Part shown: positions 1-6,282 of the stretch, piece after piece
How positions within the stretch are numbered: position 1 is the stretch's first letter
Layout: every line of letters begins with the position of its first letter
Source of the DNA: Lachnospiraceae bacterium
GTDB taxonomy: Bacteria; Bacillota; Clostridia; Lachnospirales; Lachnospiraceae
Direction of reading: 5' to 3'
DNA length: 17,829 bases
NCBI GenBank assembly: GCA_902363665.1
Contig: CABJAW010000031.1
Location: 1 to 17,829, forward strand
Notes under the pieces: model-generated
Databases searched by the model: none
Seen by the model: the letters and a program-made list of their open reading frames with translations, nothing else
What the model was told of the DNA's origin: nothing
Position numbers and translations under genes: made by a program

Positions 1-227
1 CCCTCTCAGGTCGGCTATGGATCGTCGGCTTGGTAGGCCGTTACCCCACCAACTACCTAATCCAACGCGGGCCCATCCTGTACCACCGGAGTTTTTCACA
101 CTGTATCATGCGATACTGTGCGCTTATGCGGTATTAGCAGCCGTTTCCAGCTGTTGTCCCCCTGTACAGGGCAGGTTGCCCACGCGTTACTCACCCGTCC
201 GCCACTCGGTATTAAACTCTCTGATAA
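1..227 (-). rRNA. rrs: 16S ribosomal RNA, 5' part, partial and internally deleted
   Basis: Read on the minus strand, the segment contains classic conserved 16S stretches: GAGTGGCGGACGGGTGAGTA (191-209 region), CTGCTAATACCGCATAAG, AACTCCGGTGG and the GACCTGAGAGGG-like end at the contig edge. The variable regions fit Lachnospiraceae. The 5' end is odd. AGAGTTT-AT (normally the first ~18 nt) runs directly into ACCGAGTGGCGG, which normally lies about 80 nt further in, so the helix containing V1 and the GCTGGCGGCGTGC stretch is absent. The rest of the gene is beyond the window. The 5' boundary (about 227) is estimated from the usual distance to AGAGTTT. Whether the deletion is biological or an assembly error cannot be decided here. 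Confidence 0.93.
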
Positions 228-440
228 AATGTGTTTGATTCGGTCAGAATAACTACTTGGCTATTCATTCCCTTTTTACTGTTTTTAAAGGTCAGTTCCT
301 TGAATACAATAGAAAACTGCTCCGCACTTTTCTATTGTCATGAATAAAACTTTTTAAGAATTTTCAAGGTTGTTTCACTGTTCAGTTATCAAGGTTCTTA
401 AGTTGTTTCTCTGTTGTCCCCCTACCGGAGCAACTCTGAT
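228..440 (-). other. rRNA operon leader (pre-16S region)
   Basis: This is the transcribed spacer between the downstream rRNA promoter and mature 16S. It holds a perfect 11-bp inverted repeat, ACAATAGAAAA at 306-316 and TTTTCTATTGT at 328-338, which would form a leader hairpin. On the minus strand it also has CTTGATAACTGAACAG (about 378-396) and CCTTGAAAATTC (about 359-370), sequences common around Clostridia rRNA genes and reminiscent of boxA-type antitermination/processing signals. The antitermination role is inferred. No protein gene is seen. Confidence 0.7.
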
Positions 441-469
441 ATCATATCACAGCTTTTTCAGTTTGTCAA
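441..469 (-). promoter_or_regulatory. rRNA promoter P2 (sigma-A type)
   Basis: On the minus strand: -35 TTGACA (464-469), 17-nt spacer, -10 TATGAT (441-446). The upstream side (470-495) is A/T-rich, as an UP element would be. It points into the 16S gene about 210 nt downstream. Confidence 0.9.
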
Positions 470-578
470 CAACTTTTTTCAACTTTTTTATTTTTGTTTA
501 TCGGTGCTGTTCTCATTTCTGAGGTTTGCATCCGGCTTTTTCTGTGTCTCTGTGGTGTCTTCCGCAGCGACGTGTTAC

Positions 579-607
579 ATAATACCACCACCTTCCTCAG
601 ATGTCAA
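579..607 (-). promoter_or_regulatory. rRNA promoter P1 (sigma-A type)
   Basis: On the minus strand: -35 TTGACA (602-607), 17-nt spacer, -10 TATTAT (579-584). A strongly A/T-rich tract with A/T runs (608-665) lies just upstream, fitting an UP element. It is tandem with P2, about 138 bp further up, the usual dual-promoter plan of rRNA operons. Confidence 0.88.
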
Positions 608-758
608 CACTTATTTTTGAAATTTTTCAATTTTTTTGTATTTTATATTTTATATCTATTTTTCATACATTTTAGACTATTCTTTTCATCTTACACTTCC
701 TCTTTTCCTGTGCCTTTCTGCTATTACGCTTTATCTGCTTTAGGCATCAAATGCATAA

Positions 759-801
759 AAATTCACCGCATTCCATCCATTTCGAATCATGCGGTGAATT
801 T
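759..801 (-). terminator. Intrinsic terminator of the CLC transporter gene
   Basis: A perfect 13-bp inverted repeat (AAATTCACCGCAT at 759-771, complement at 789-801) with a 17-nt loop lies 90 bp after the transporter stop. On the minus strand the stem ends in a short T run. It separates the transporter transcript from the rRNA promoters. Between it and the stop, GTCAGGCAA...GCGAATT occurs twice as an imperfect direct repeat (about 809-830 and 855-876) with no known role. Confidence 0.75.
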
Positions 802-891
802 AACCGAGTCAGGCAAACAGCAAAGCGAATTGCAAATATCCTCATTAACCCATGTCAGGCAACGCTGCGAATTACGACGATCCACTTCGTT

Positions 892-2148
892 TTACTCTTT
901 TGTCTTTTCATTGATAAACTGAAGCTTCGTCTTGGAATACATGATCTTCTGGCTGTGATAAAGGCCAAAATAACCGGACTCCAGATAGCCGACCGACACC
1001 GCAATCAGAAAAAACGGCATACAGTCAAATCCAAATAACTCAAAGCTCAGCAGCAGCGAGGAAATCGGTGCGTTTGTGACACCGCAGAATACTGCTGCCA
1101 TACCACAGGCCGCAGTAAGTGACGGGGAAATACCTGTGGTCTGTCCGAACAGACAGCCAAATGTCGCACCGACAAACAATGTCGGGACGATCTCACCGCC
1201 CTTAAACCCGCAGGACAGTGTAATCGCCGTAAAGACCATTTTTAATAAAAAGGCCTCCGGCACCGTTTCTCCGGAAATTGCCTTCTCTACGATATTCATG
1301 CCGGTTCCCAGATAATCTGTCGTATGCAAAAGCTTTGTGAGCACAATAACCAATACACCGCCAACTACTGCGCGCAGCCATGCATTTTCTATGTTTGTCT
1401 TAAAAAAGCGCTCTGTCCGATGCAAGATCTCGCAGAACAGTATGCTCACTCCCGCGCACAGCAGCGCCAGCAGAACAATGAGAACACCGTTTTTCAGATC
1501 AAAATTCACTGATGCCGGGATGGTAAAATGTTCCCCGTGTGCCCCCACCATCTCCGCAATCTCCCTCGCAATCAACGCAGAAATAGCACATGGTACGAGC
1601 GCTGCATATTCCATAATTCCGATGCTGATTACTTCCATTGCAAAGATCGCCGCGGTCAAAGGTGTCCCAAAAAGTGCTGAAAAGGCAGCACTCATACCGC
1701 ACATAATCATCGCTTTCTGGTCATACTCATCCAGCTTCAGCCATTTTCCGATCGTCCCGCCAAGGCTTCCGCCAAGCTGCAGCGCCGCGCCCTCTCTTCC
1801 GGCAGAACCGCCGCATGCGTGCGTCAGGATAGTAGACGCAATGATCAGCGGAGACATGCGAAGCGGCACGTATTTTCCGGACTGGATTCCTTCCAGCACA
1901 CGGTTCGTATCGCTTTTATATGGATCGAATCGATACATTGCGACAATCACCAGACCGGCAAGCGGCAGCAGATACAGCATCCACTCATGTGTCTGCCGAA
2001 ATCCTGTCACAATTGTAATACAGCGGCCGAACAGCCCAGCCACAAATCCAAGCACCACGCCGCATACACAGGCCAGCAGCAGCCAGCGCCCCAGTATGTA
2101 TACTCTGCCCACACATTTTTTTACAGATTCCCTGATAAAATTTTCCAT
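892..2148 (-). CDS. CLC-family anion transporter, probably fluoride/proton antiporter subclass
   Basis: This 418-residue integral membrane protein has about ten hydrophobic spans and no CBS domain, the size of short bacterial CLC proteins. The gating-glutamate motif is GGSAGREGAALQLGG (residues 113-127, E119) and the second filter motif is GGEIVPTLFVGA (about 315). The usual GSGIP chloride filter is absent; the equivalent position reads SDTNRVLEGI (about 79-88). The GGSAGREG block and the early glutamate resemble the CLC-F branch that expels fluoride, against canonical GKEGP in chloride exchangers. The subclass is inferred from these motifs. The ATG at 2148 follows GAGGGAGA. No crcB-type fluoride riboswitch is visible upstream. 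The HExxH-protein gene lies 189 bp upstream on the same strand and the rRNA promoters lie downstream. Confidence 0.9.
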   Translation of the reverse strand: MENFIRESVKKCVGRVYILGRWLLLACVCGVVLGFVAGLFGRCITIVTGFRQTHEWMLYLLPLAGLVIVAMYRFDPYKSDTNRVLEGIQSGKYVPLRMSPLIIASTILTHACGGSAGREGAALQLGGSLGGTIGKWLKLDEYDQKAMIMCGMSAAFSALFGTPLTAAIFAMEVISIGIMEYAALVPCAISALIAREIAEMVGAHGEHFTIPASVNFDLKNGVLIVLLALLCAGVSILFCEILHRTERFFKTNIENAWLRAVVGGVLVIVLTKLLHTTDYLGTGMNIVEKAISGETVPEAFLLKMVFTAITLSCGFKGGEIVPTLFVGATFGCLFGQTTGISPSLTAACGMAAVFCGVTNAPISSLLLSFELFGFDCMPFFLIAVSVGYLESGYFGLYHSQKIMYSKTKLQFINEKTKE

Positions 2149-2260
2149 GATTCTCCCTCTTTTCCCCTTCTCTTTTCTGGTTGCAGCGTAGAACGTATGT
2201 AAAATACTTTCTTCAAAATTCTTATTTTTCCGCCGTTTTTTTCAAGCACGTTCCAGCCAT

Positions 2261-2301
2261 TTTGCTGTACAAATCACAGCTGACATCTGCATTACAGCAA
2301 A
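2261..2301. repeat. Inverted repeat in the gap before the CLC gene
   Basis: TTTGCTGTA (2261-2269) and TACAGCAAA (2293-2301) form a perfect 9-bp inverted repeat with a 23-nt spacer. It lies between the HExxH gene stop and the CLC start. No T run follows on either strand, so it may be an operator or an mRNA stem rather than a terminator. Confidence 0.45.
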
Positions 2302-2337
2302 TACAGCCTTATATCACATTTATGCAATTGCGTACTT

Positions 2338-3216
2338 TTACTCTCCTGCATACGCATAAGCATCCGCGATCCGCTCACAGTTCTCGTAAACCACAGCGCC
2401 CTCTTCCCAATAGCTAAACGCAATCAGTGACTGCGCATCCAACAGTTCTTTTCCAATGCCTGCTCCAAGCCGTTTGTCAATCCGCGCCGCGATATCATTT
2501 TCTTTTCCGCTTACCAGATCAACCACAAGCCGTGGATCTGACTCCATGATTTTTCCGCTGTAAATAACAAGCGTGCCGTATGTACTGGTATCCTCATATA
2601 CTTTCCCGGCATCTTCTATCACAGCTTTCGTGAGCGCTTCGGTAAGCCCCTCATAAAACGCATTGCTTCTCAATCCGTTTTTATCATTATAGAAATCCAC
2701 GCCGATTGCGTGTATCATCTCATGAAGCACCGTATGGCACATCCGTGCATCATTCTCTTTGTACTGCTCCACATCTTCCTGATTCAGAAAAATTTTTCCG
2801 GTTCCGTCCGAAAAGCCGCCGATCGTTTCCGGAATTGCATCGGAAGTCCAGACCTCGATTGCTTTCATTTTTTCGGCCAAATCAACCTGATACGTCTTCT
2901 GAAAATAATTAGTAAGAAGCTCCCTCGCATCCGAAATCCAGCTGTAATCAGATTCCTCAAGCACTGTCCCTGCCTCCTCCCACTGAACACTTTCAGTATA
3001 CAGATCCTGCATCCCGTCCAGGTCCTCCTGAAGGCTCTCTGCATACATGCTCAGGTCATTTAACTGCAGCTGGCTCATCTGCACGCCCGCCATGCTCAAG
3101 TCTGTTTGTTCCGTCTCTGCTTTTGTCCCGCACATCCAAAACTGCAGAAATACAGCTCCAATTGCAGCCAACAGTGTGCCGCATCGTAGAAGCGGTTGTT
3201 TTTTCTCTTGTTTCAT
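2338..3216 (-). CDS. Membrane-anchored or secreted HExxH zinc-metallopeptidase-like protein
   Basis: This 292-residue protein is not recognised as a named family. A basic N-terminus (MKQEKKQ) precedes one hydrophobic segment (about residues 12-29), a signal peptide or anchor; no good lipobox is seen. A charged linker follows, then HTVLHEMIHAIG carrying HExxH (about residues 165-169), and some 20 residues later FYEGLTEALT, whose glutamates suit a third zinc ligand of a gluzincin. The C-terminal third has no motif I know. The ATG at 3216 is chosen over an in-frame GTG at 3228 because AAAGGTG sits 9 nt before it, while the GTG has no spaced ribosome site. It is divergent from the ECF sigma operon, so it could be a regulon member. 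The catalytic role is inferred from the motif alone. Confidence 0.8.
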   Translation of the reverse strand: MKQEKKQPLLRCGTLLAAIGAVFLQFWMCGTKAETEQTDLSMAGVQMSQLQLNDLSMYAESLQEDLDGMQDLYTESVQWEEAGTVLEESDYSWISDARELLTNYFQKTYQVDLAEKMKAIEVWTSDAIPETIGGFSDGTGKIFLNQEDVEQYKENDARMCHTVLHEMIHAIGVDFYNDKNGLRSNAFYEGLTEALTKAVIEDAGKVYEDTSTYGTLVIYSGKIMESDPRLVVDLVSGKENDIAARIDKRLGAGIGKELLDAQSLIAFSYWEEGAVVYENCERIADAYAYAGE

Positions 3217-3269
3217 CTTTCTGTTCACCTTTTCATTCTTACTTCTCCGTTTTCTGCTCTCTGCGCCTT

Positions 3270-3298
3270 ATTATACTACCATTTCCCGGCGCTGACCA
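3270..3298 (-). promoter_or_regulatory. Promoter of the HExxH gene
   Basis: On the minus strand: -35 TGGTCA (3293-3298, 4 of 6 consensus bases), 17-nt spacer, -10 TATAAT (3270-3275, perfect). It is about 45 bp upstream of the start codon. Confidence 0.65.
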
Positions 3299-3332
3299 TT
3301 CCCGGCTTTAATTTTTATTATCGTTCAGAACC

Positions 3333-3353
3333 ACGCAAAACGTTTGCGTTTTT
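3333..3353. repeat. Palindrome with T run between divergent genes
   Basis: ACGCAAA (3333-3339) and TTTGCGT (3343-3349) form a 7-bp stem with a 3-nt loop, followed on the plus strand by five T. It lies between the two divergent promoters. It could be a small terminator shielding the sigma promoter from upstream transcription, or an operator. Confidence 0.45.
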
Positions 3354-3362
3354 AAAAAAACT

Positions 3363-3392
3363 TGTAACCTTCCGCTCTGTTTACTTGTATTA
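3363..3392 (+). promoter_or_regulatory. ECF-type promoter of the sigma operon
   Basis: TGTAACC (3363-3369) followed after 16 nt by TGTATTA (3386-3392) matches the general ECF promoter form (an AAC-containing -35 and a CGT/TGT-like -10). It lies directly upstream of an ECF sigma gene, so autoregulation is likely. The A run 3354-3360 before the -35 is also typical. Confidence 0.6.
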
Positions 3393-3435
3393 TTAGTGAA
3401 GGTACCTCAGGAACAACTAAAGGAGCACTCATGAC

Positions 3436-3918
3436 ATGAGAGAACCAGTACAGAAACTGGTCGAACGCTATCAGCAGAATCTTTACGCAGCCGCTTTTAA
3501 TGTCTGCAAAAACCAGATGGACGCGGAAGATATCGTGCAGGAAGCGTTTCTCCAGTATTACACAAGCAAAAAAGAATTTGACGATGAGCAGCATATCCGT
3601 GCATGGCTGATTCGGGTCGTTATTAATAAAGCAAAGAACTGTAATCTTACTTTCTGGCGGCGCAATAAATGCTCGCTTGACGATTATATCGAAACATTAG
3701 TGTTTGAAACGCCGGCGTCTAAAGAACTATTTGAGGAAGTCATGAAACTTCCGGAAAAATACCGGATTGTAATTCACCTGTTTTATTATGAAGATTATTC
3801 CGTGCGCGAGATCGCCGATATCCTGAAGCTTTCAGAAAGTAATGCAAAGGTACGGCTGACGCGTGGGCGAACGCTGCTGCGGAATGTGTTGAAGGAGGAA
3901 TGGGACGATGACAAATAA
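3436..3918 (+). CDS. ECF-family RNA polymerase sigma factor
   Basis: At 160 residues this is standard length for an ECF sigma factor. Region 2 spans about residues 8-75, with the DAEDIVQEAFLQYY core (29-42) and the IRAWLIRVVINKAKN segment of regions 2.3-2.4. Region 4 spans about 105-155, with LPEKYRIVIHLFYYEDYSVREIAD and the helix-turn-helix LSESNAKVRLTRGR. It would recruit RNA polymerase to promoters like the one at 3363-3392. The ATG at 3436 has AAAGGAG 10 nt upstream. An earlier ATG at 3431 opens a two-codon frame (ATG ACA TGA) that overlaps the real start, a small oddity that could tune initiation. The next gene overlaps by 11 nt, so the two are translated together and the partner probably controls the factor. 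Confidence 0.95.
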   Translation: MREPVQKLVERYQQNLYAAAFNVCKNQMDAEDIVQEAFLQYYTSKKEFDDEQHIRAWLIRVVINKAKNCNLTFWRRNKCSLDDYIETLVFETPASKELFEEVMKLPEKYRIVIHLFYYEDYSVREIADILKLSESNAKVRLTRGRTLLRNVLKEEWDDDK

Positions 3919-4498
3919 AGAAAAGTACAAAATGGCATTTTCTGCATTACAGCCCTCTGAACGCTTGTCGTGGGAGGCAGAACGTATGATGAGATTACAG
4001 AAACAGAAAAAAATGAAACTTGCAGCAGCAATCATCAGCGGTTGCATCCTTGTCGGCGGCACCGGAACGGCATACGCCGCAAACGTCGGCGGTATTCAGC
4101 GCACGGTCCAGACCTGGATCCATGGCGATCAGACAAGCGCCACACTTGAAATCAGTGGAGATGGTTCGTATCAGATGAATTATACCGATGAAAACGGAGA
4201 AGAAAAGACCATTGGCGGAGGCGGTGTCTCGTTCGGAGCGGACGGCAGCGAGCATCCGATCAGTGAGCAGGAAATTCTGGAACAGCTGAATGCCCCGGAC
4301 GTTGAATATGAAACGGATGGAAGCATCTGGGTCTACTATCAGAATCAGAAAATTGAGATCACTGACAAATTCGACAAGGACGGCGTCTGCTACGTGAAAA
4401 TCAAAAACGGAGATGAGCTGCTGTATCTGACCGTGAAATACCAGAACGGTTTTGCTTACTCGACCAAATGCTATATTGAGCCATGGGCGTTTAACTGA
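3908..4498 (+). CDS. Single-pass membrane protein, probable anti-sigma partner
   Basis: This 196-residue protein is co-transcribed with the ECF sigma gene and overlaps it by 11 nt. It has a short charged cytoplasmic N-terminus (1-36, including SERLSWEAERMMRL), one membrane segment (about 38-58) and a polar extracytoplasmic domain with a glycine-rich stretch (TIGGGGVSFGADG) and several beta-prone segments ending in a tryptophan-containing tail (PWAFN). The layout is that of a transmembrane anti-sigma factor holding the sigma factor through its N-terminal part. No zinc-finger HxxxCxxC anti-sigma motif is present, so the role is inferred from gene order and topology. The start ATG lies 5 nt after the GGAGG at 3895-3899, inside the sigma gene's last codons. 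A strong terminator ends the operon directly after the stop. Confidence 0.82.
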   Translation: MTNKEKYKMAFSALQPSERLSWEAERMMRLQKQKKMKLAAAIISGCILVGGTGTAYAANVGGIQRTVQTWIHGDQTSATLEISGDGSYQMNYTDENGEEKTIGGGGVSFGADGSEHPISEQEILEQLNAPDVEYETDGSIWVYYQNQKIEITDKFDKDGVCYVKIKNGDELLYLTVKYQNGFAYSTKCYIEPWAFN

Positions 4499-4500
4499 TA

Positions 4501-4550
4501 AAACAGCGCTCTGCGGCAGTTTTCTTTCTGCACGCAGGGCGCTGTTTTTA
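4501..4550 (+). terminator. Intrinsic terminator of the ECF operon
   Basis: AAACAGCGCTCTGCG (4501-4515) pairs with CGCAGGGCGCTGTTT (4532-4546) in a 15-bp stem with one G-U pair, followed by a T run (4544-4550). It begins within 3 nt of the stop codon of the membrane partner. Confidence 0.92.
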
Positions 4551-4561
4551 TCCATTACTTC

Positions 4562-4791
4562 TTATAATATGATGTAAGTGTCAAAAGTATAAATTGCGTT
4601 TGTGCTCGCACAAATAAGCAATTTATGCTTATTGACACGCCGAACACCGAAAACGGAATAAAATGGTGTGAACACGCCATTTTATGGGAGTTTGAGGTGT
4701 TCGAGGATTGCGGGAATTGCATAGCAATGGAGCAATCCGGTTACATCAGTGAGTGGCAAAATTTATTTTTGACACTCACATCATAATATAA
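4562..4791. mobile_element. MITE-like non-coding element with nested hairpins
   Basis: A ~230 bp segment is bounded by imperfect ~33-bp terminal inverted repeats (4562-4597 and 4756-4791) sharing the core TATGATGT-AGTGTCAAAA. It contains four successive hairpins: 4579-4638 (GTGTCAA...TTGACAC, almost fully paired through AAATTGC/GCAATTT), 4641-4703 (CGAACACC...GGTGTTCG enclosing AAAATGG...CCATTTT), 4705-4737 (GGATTGC...GCAATCC enclosing ATTGC-ATA-GCAAT) and 4749-4779 (GTGAGTG...CACTCAC). No open reading frame is seen. The layout fits a non-autonomous transposable element or a folded RNA. No second copy is in the window, and target-site duplications are not clear. Confidence 0.65.
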
Positions 4792-4871
4792 TAATACACC
4801 TTCGTCTCATACGGTCGCACAGTCAGCTCTTCGTTGTACGCGGCCTCGGCATAGTTGCTGATCAGAAGCTC
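4776..4871 (-). pseudogene. Remnant of the C-terminus of an alpha-glucosidase-like (GH13) protein
   Basis: The minus-strand frame reads ELLISNYAEAA, then LTVRPYETKVYYY, and stops. This looks like the last beta strands of GH13 oligo-1,6-glucosidase/alpha-glucosidase proteins, which typically end in a LISNY...LRPYEA.VY pattern. No upstream catalytic part exists; the frame runs into unrelated sequence at about 4872. The stop codon (4776-4778) and the last few codons fall inside the terminal repeat of the folded element at 4562-4791, so that element has replaced or abutted the natural end. The family call rests on recognition of about 28 residues. Confidence 0.5.
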
Positions 4872-4885
4872 CGCCTGTCTGTCCC

Positions 4886-4969
4886 TTACGGATAACCATC
4901 TCCGCCGCCTGTTCCGCTGCGCTTTTTCCAGTGTGCATAAACCGTGATATTTTTCGTCACTTTGTATGA
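4886..4969 (-). pseudogene. Remnant of an InlB-type (Listeria-Bacteroides) repeat surface protein
   Basis: The minus-strand frame reads SYKVTKNITVYAHWKK and then RSGTGGGDGYP before a stop at 4886-4888. The VTKNITVYAHWKK string is the characteristic end of InlB B-repeats found in cell-surface proteins of Firmicutes. An in-frame stop lies just upstream, where IS66 sequence begins at about 4972, so the rest of the gene was lost. The frame differs from the neighbouring glycosidase tail, so these are two separate remnants. Confidence 0.55.
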
Positions 4970-4971
4970 TG

Positions 4972-5850
4972 GTAACTATTCAGAACCAGCTTTACTCAAA
5001 GATGAAATCAGGGTGACCTGAGATTGCATTTTTGATTGCTTGGTAAGCATTATCTCCCTGCTTGTGTGCCGTGCCAACGTAGGACATGATTTTCAGATAA
5101 TCTCTGGCACCTTCCTCAGTTCGGAAGCATCCAGATACTTTGGTCTTGACCTTTATCATCCGAAGATCACGTTCCGCCTGGTTGTTATCAAACGGGACAT
5201 TGAAGTTATGGATAAAAAGGCAGACTGAGGCCTTGTAATTCGCAAGGCGTTCTACCAGGGCAAGGATTTTTCCTTTTTTCTTCCGGCCACGTTTTTTCTC
5301 CGTGGTTTCGGGAAGTGGATTTTCCTTCCGGGCCTGTTCGATAAGTTCATCATACTTCTTATCGAACTTATGATAGTGATAATAGCTCAGAGAGTCCTTA
5401 CCTTTCTCTACAGCTTTATCTTTGACCTTTTTCATTTCCAGTAAAAGGTCTGTAAATGCAGATGCCCACTTCTGCTCAGGATGATTTTCATCAATCCCCG
5501 TTAATTCACGGAGAAGATGGGCACAGCAGACTGCATGCTGAATATCCGGATAATTCCAGTAGGAAGACCAGCAGTCATGCATGGCAATCCCTTTGAATTC
5601 CGGGAGAACACCGCATTGTTCCATGCCTGCGCTTCCACGTTTGGGACTGATATCAAGATAGGTGTATTCACAGTTTGAGGCATCATGAACCCACCAGAGT
5701 TTTTTATCCACTCTGATTCCTGTTTCGTCGAAATGTCCAAGTGCAGAACCAATCATTTTATCCTTGATTTTACCTACTGTTTCACTCAGACTGTCAGCGC
5801 ATCTTTTTACCATGCTGCTGATTGTTCCTGTTGCAATTGGAATGTTAAAA
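4972..5850 (-). mobile_element. IS66-family insertion sequence, truncated
   Basis: The element keeps one terminus: 4972 begins GTAACTATTCAG, and IS66 elements characteristically start with GTAA. The other terminus is missing because the element breaks at 5842-5850, where it joins an XRE regulator fragment through the shared nonamer AATGTTAAA. The tnpA and tnpB accessory genes and the 5' part of the transposase gene are absent. Confidence 0.8.
4992..5850 (-). pseudogene. tnpC: IS66 transposase (TnpC), N-terminally truncated
   Basis: About 285 residues of genuine IS66 transposase remain out of the usual ~450-530. They start at FNIPIATGTISSMVKRCAD and end GHPDFIFE. The three catalytic acidic residues of the DDE domain are still present: GHFDETGI, IAMHDCWSSYW and NNQAERDLRM; the family-specific GCFRTEEGARDYLKIMSY block follows. 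The N-terminal zinc-binding and leucine-zipper parts are gone. The open frame continues upstream to an ATG at 5906, but those first 19 codons are the antisense of the XRE fragment and not transposase. It is unlikely to be active in transposition. Confidence 0.85.
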
Positions 5851-6012
5851 CAATCCACCGTTGATAATATCATCCGCGGCACAAGCAAAAATCCAAAGGT
5901 CCGCACGCTTCACAAGATTTCAAACGTCTTTGGAATGACTTTAAGTGAATTTCTTGATTTTCCAGAGCTGAATAATTATTCCTTCGATGATGAAGAAGAT
6001 TCTGAGCAATAA
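5845..6012 (+). pseudogene. XRE-family regulator, C-terminal half only
   Basis: The plus-strand frame reads LKQSTVDNIIRG (recognition helix region of an XRE/Cro HTH), then NPKVRTLHKISNVFGMTLSEFLDF and an acidic tail (FDDEEDSEQ). This pattern is usual for small Lachnospiraceae XRE proteins of about 75-110 residues. The first half of the HTH is missing because the IS66 fragment abuts it at about 5845. The plus-strand frame upstream of this point is only the antisense of the transposase. Confidence 0.8.
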
Positions 6013-6074
6013 TCTGAGCTGAGACCTTTTGGCGATAACCTTTCCACCTGACGCCTTAAACGCACTCTGCAGAC

Positions 6075-6103
6075 TATACAAACGTTCTGAGCCGTGGTAT
6101 ACT
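6075..6103 (+). promoter_or_regulatory. Promoter of small-peptide mRNA, locus 1
   Basis: -35 TATACA (6075-6080, 4 of 6 consensus), 17-nt spacer, -10 TATACT (6098-6103), with an extended -10 TGG (6095-6097). Transcription would start near 6110, giving an ~80-nt leader. Confidence 0.7.
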
Positions 6104-6141
6104 GATCTCACGGAAAGTCAGAACACAGAAAAGGCGGTCTA

Positions 6142-6183
6142 CCCTCTTCGGAGGGGCAACCCTCCAGACGAAAGAAAGGAGGG
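6142..6183 (+). promoter_or_regulatory. Leader RNA switch controlling the ribosome binding site of the peptide gene
   Basis: Four complementary blocks follow one another: CCCTC (6142-6146), GGAGGG (6150-6155), CCCTCC (6160-6165) and GGAGGG (6178-6183), the last being the Shine-Dalgarno sequence. Three perfect but mutually exclusive stems are possible: block 1 with 2 closed by a UUCG tetraloop, block 2 with 3 closed by a GCAA tetraloop, and block 3 with the ribosome site over a 12-nt loop. The 2:3 stem leaves the ribosome site open; the 1:2 stem frees block 3 to hide it. The direction of switching in the cell is inferred. Confidence 0.75.
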
Positions 6184-6189
6184 ATGCCG

Positions 6190-6282
6190 ATGTACGTTAC
6201 ATACTCTGATTTAATTCAGGCAGGTATCTTCATCGTCTCTCTCATAGGATTGTGCTACACAGTCTTTGGGAGAAAAAAATAG
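6190..6282 (+). CDS. 30-residue single-pass membrane peptide, putative type I toxin
   Basis: The peptide starts MYVTYSDLIQAG, has a hydrophobic core (about residues 8-26, including IFIVSLIGLCYTVF) and ends in a basic GRKK tail. This is the size and shape of type I toxins and of the small 'holin-like toxin' peptides of Firmicutes; similarity to a named family could not be tested. The ATG at 6190 is preferred: GGAGGG ends 6 nt upstream, whereas an in-frame ATG at 6184 touches the ribosome site. The gene has its own promoter, a switchable leader and a convergent RNA overlapping its last codons. The long inverted repeats around it, and a second locus of the same design at 16707, support a real gene. 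Membrane toxicity is inferred. Confidence 0.75.
   Translation: MYVTYSDLIQAGIFIVSLIGLCYTVFGRKK

Noticed and set aside
2149..2337. Fluoride (crcB) riboswitch before the CLC gene
   Set aside because: I looked for the conserved crcB aptamer pattern on the minus strand and did not find it; only a simple inverted repeat is present.
5764..5844. N-terminal part of the plus-strand frame that leads into the XRE fragment
   Set aside because: It is the antisense of the IS66 transposase; only the part from 5845 onward has regulator sequence.
6029..6214. Plus-strand open frame of 61 codons across the locus 1 promoter and leader
   Set aside because: It starts upstream of the promoter, lacks a ribosome site, and overlaps the leader hairpins and the peptide gene in another frame; it shows no domain.
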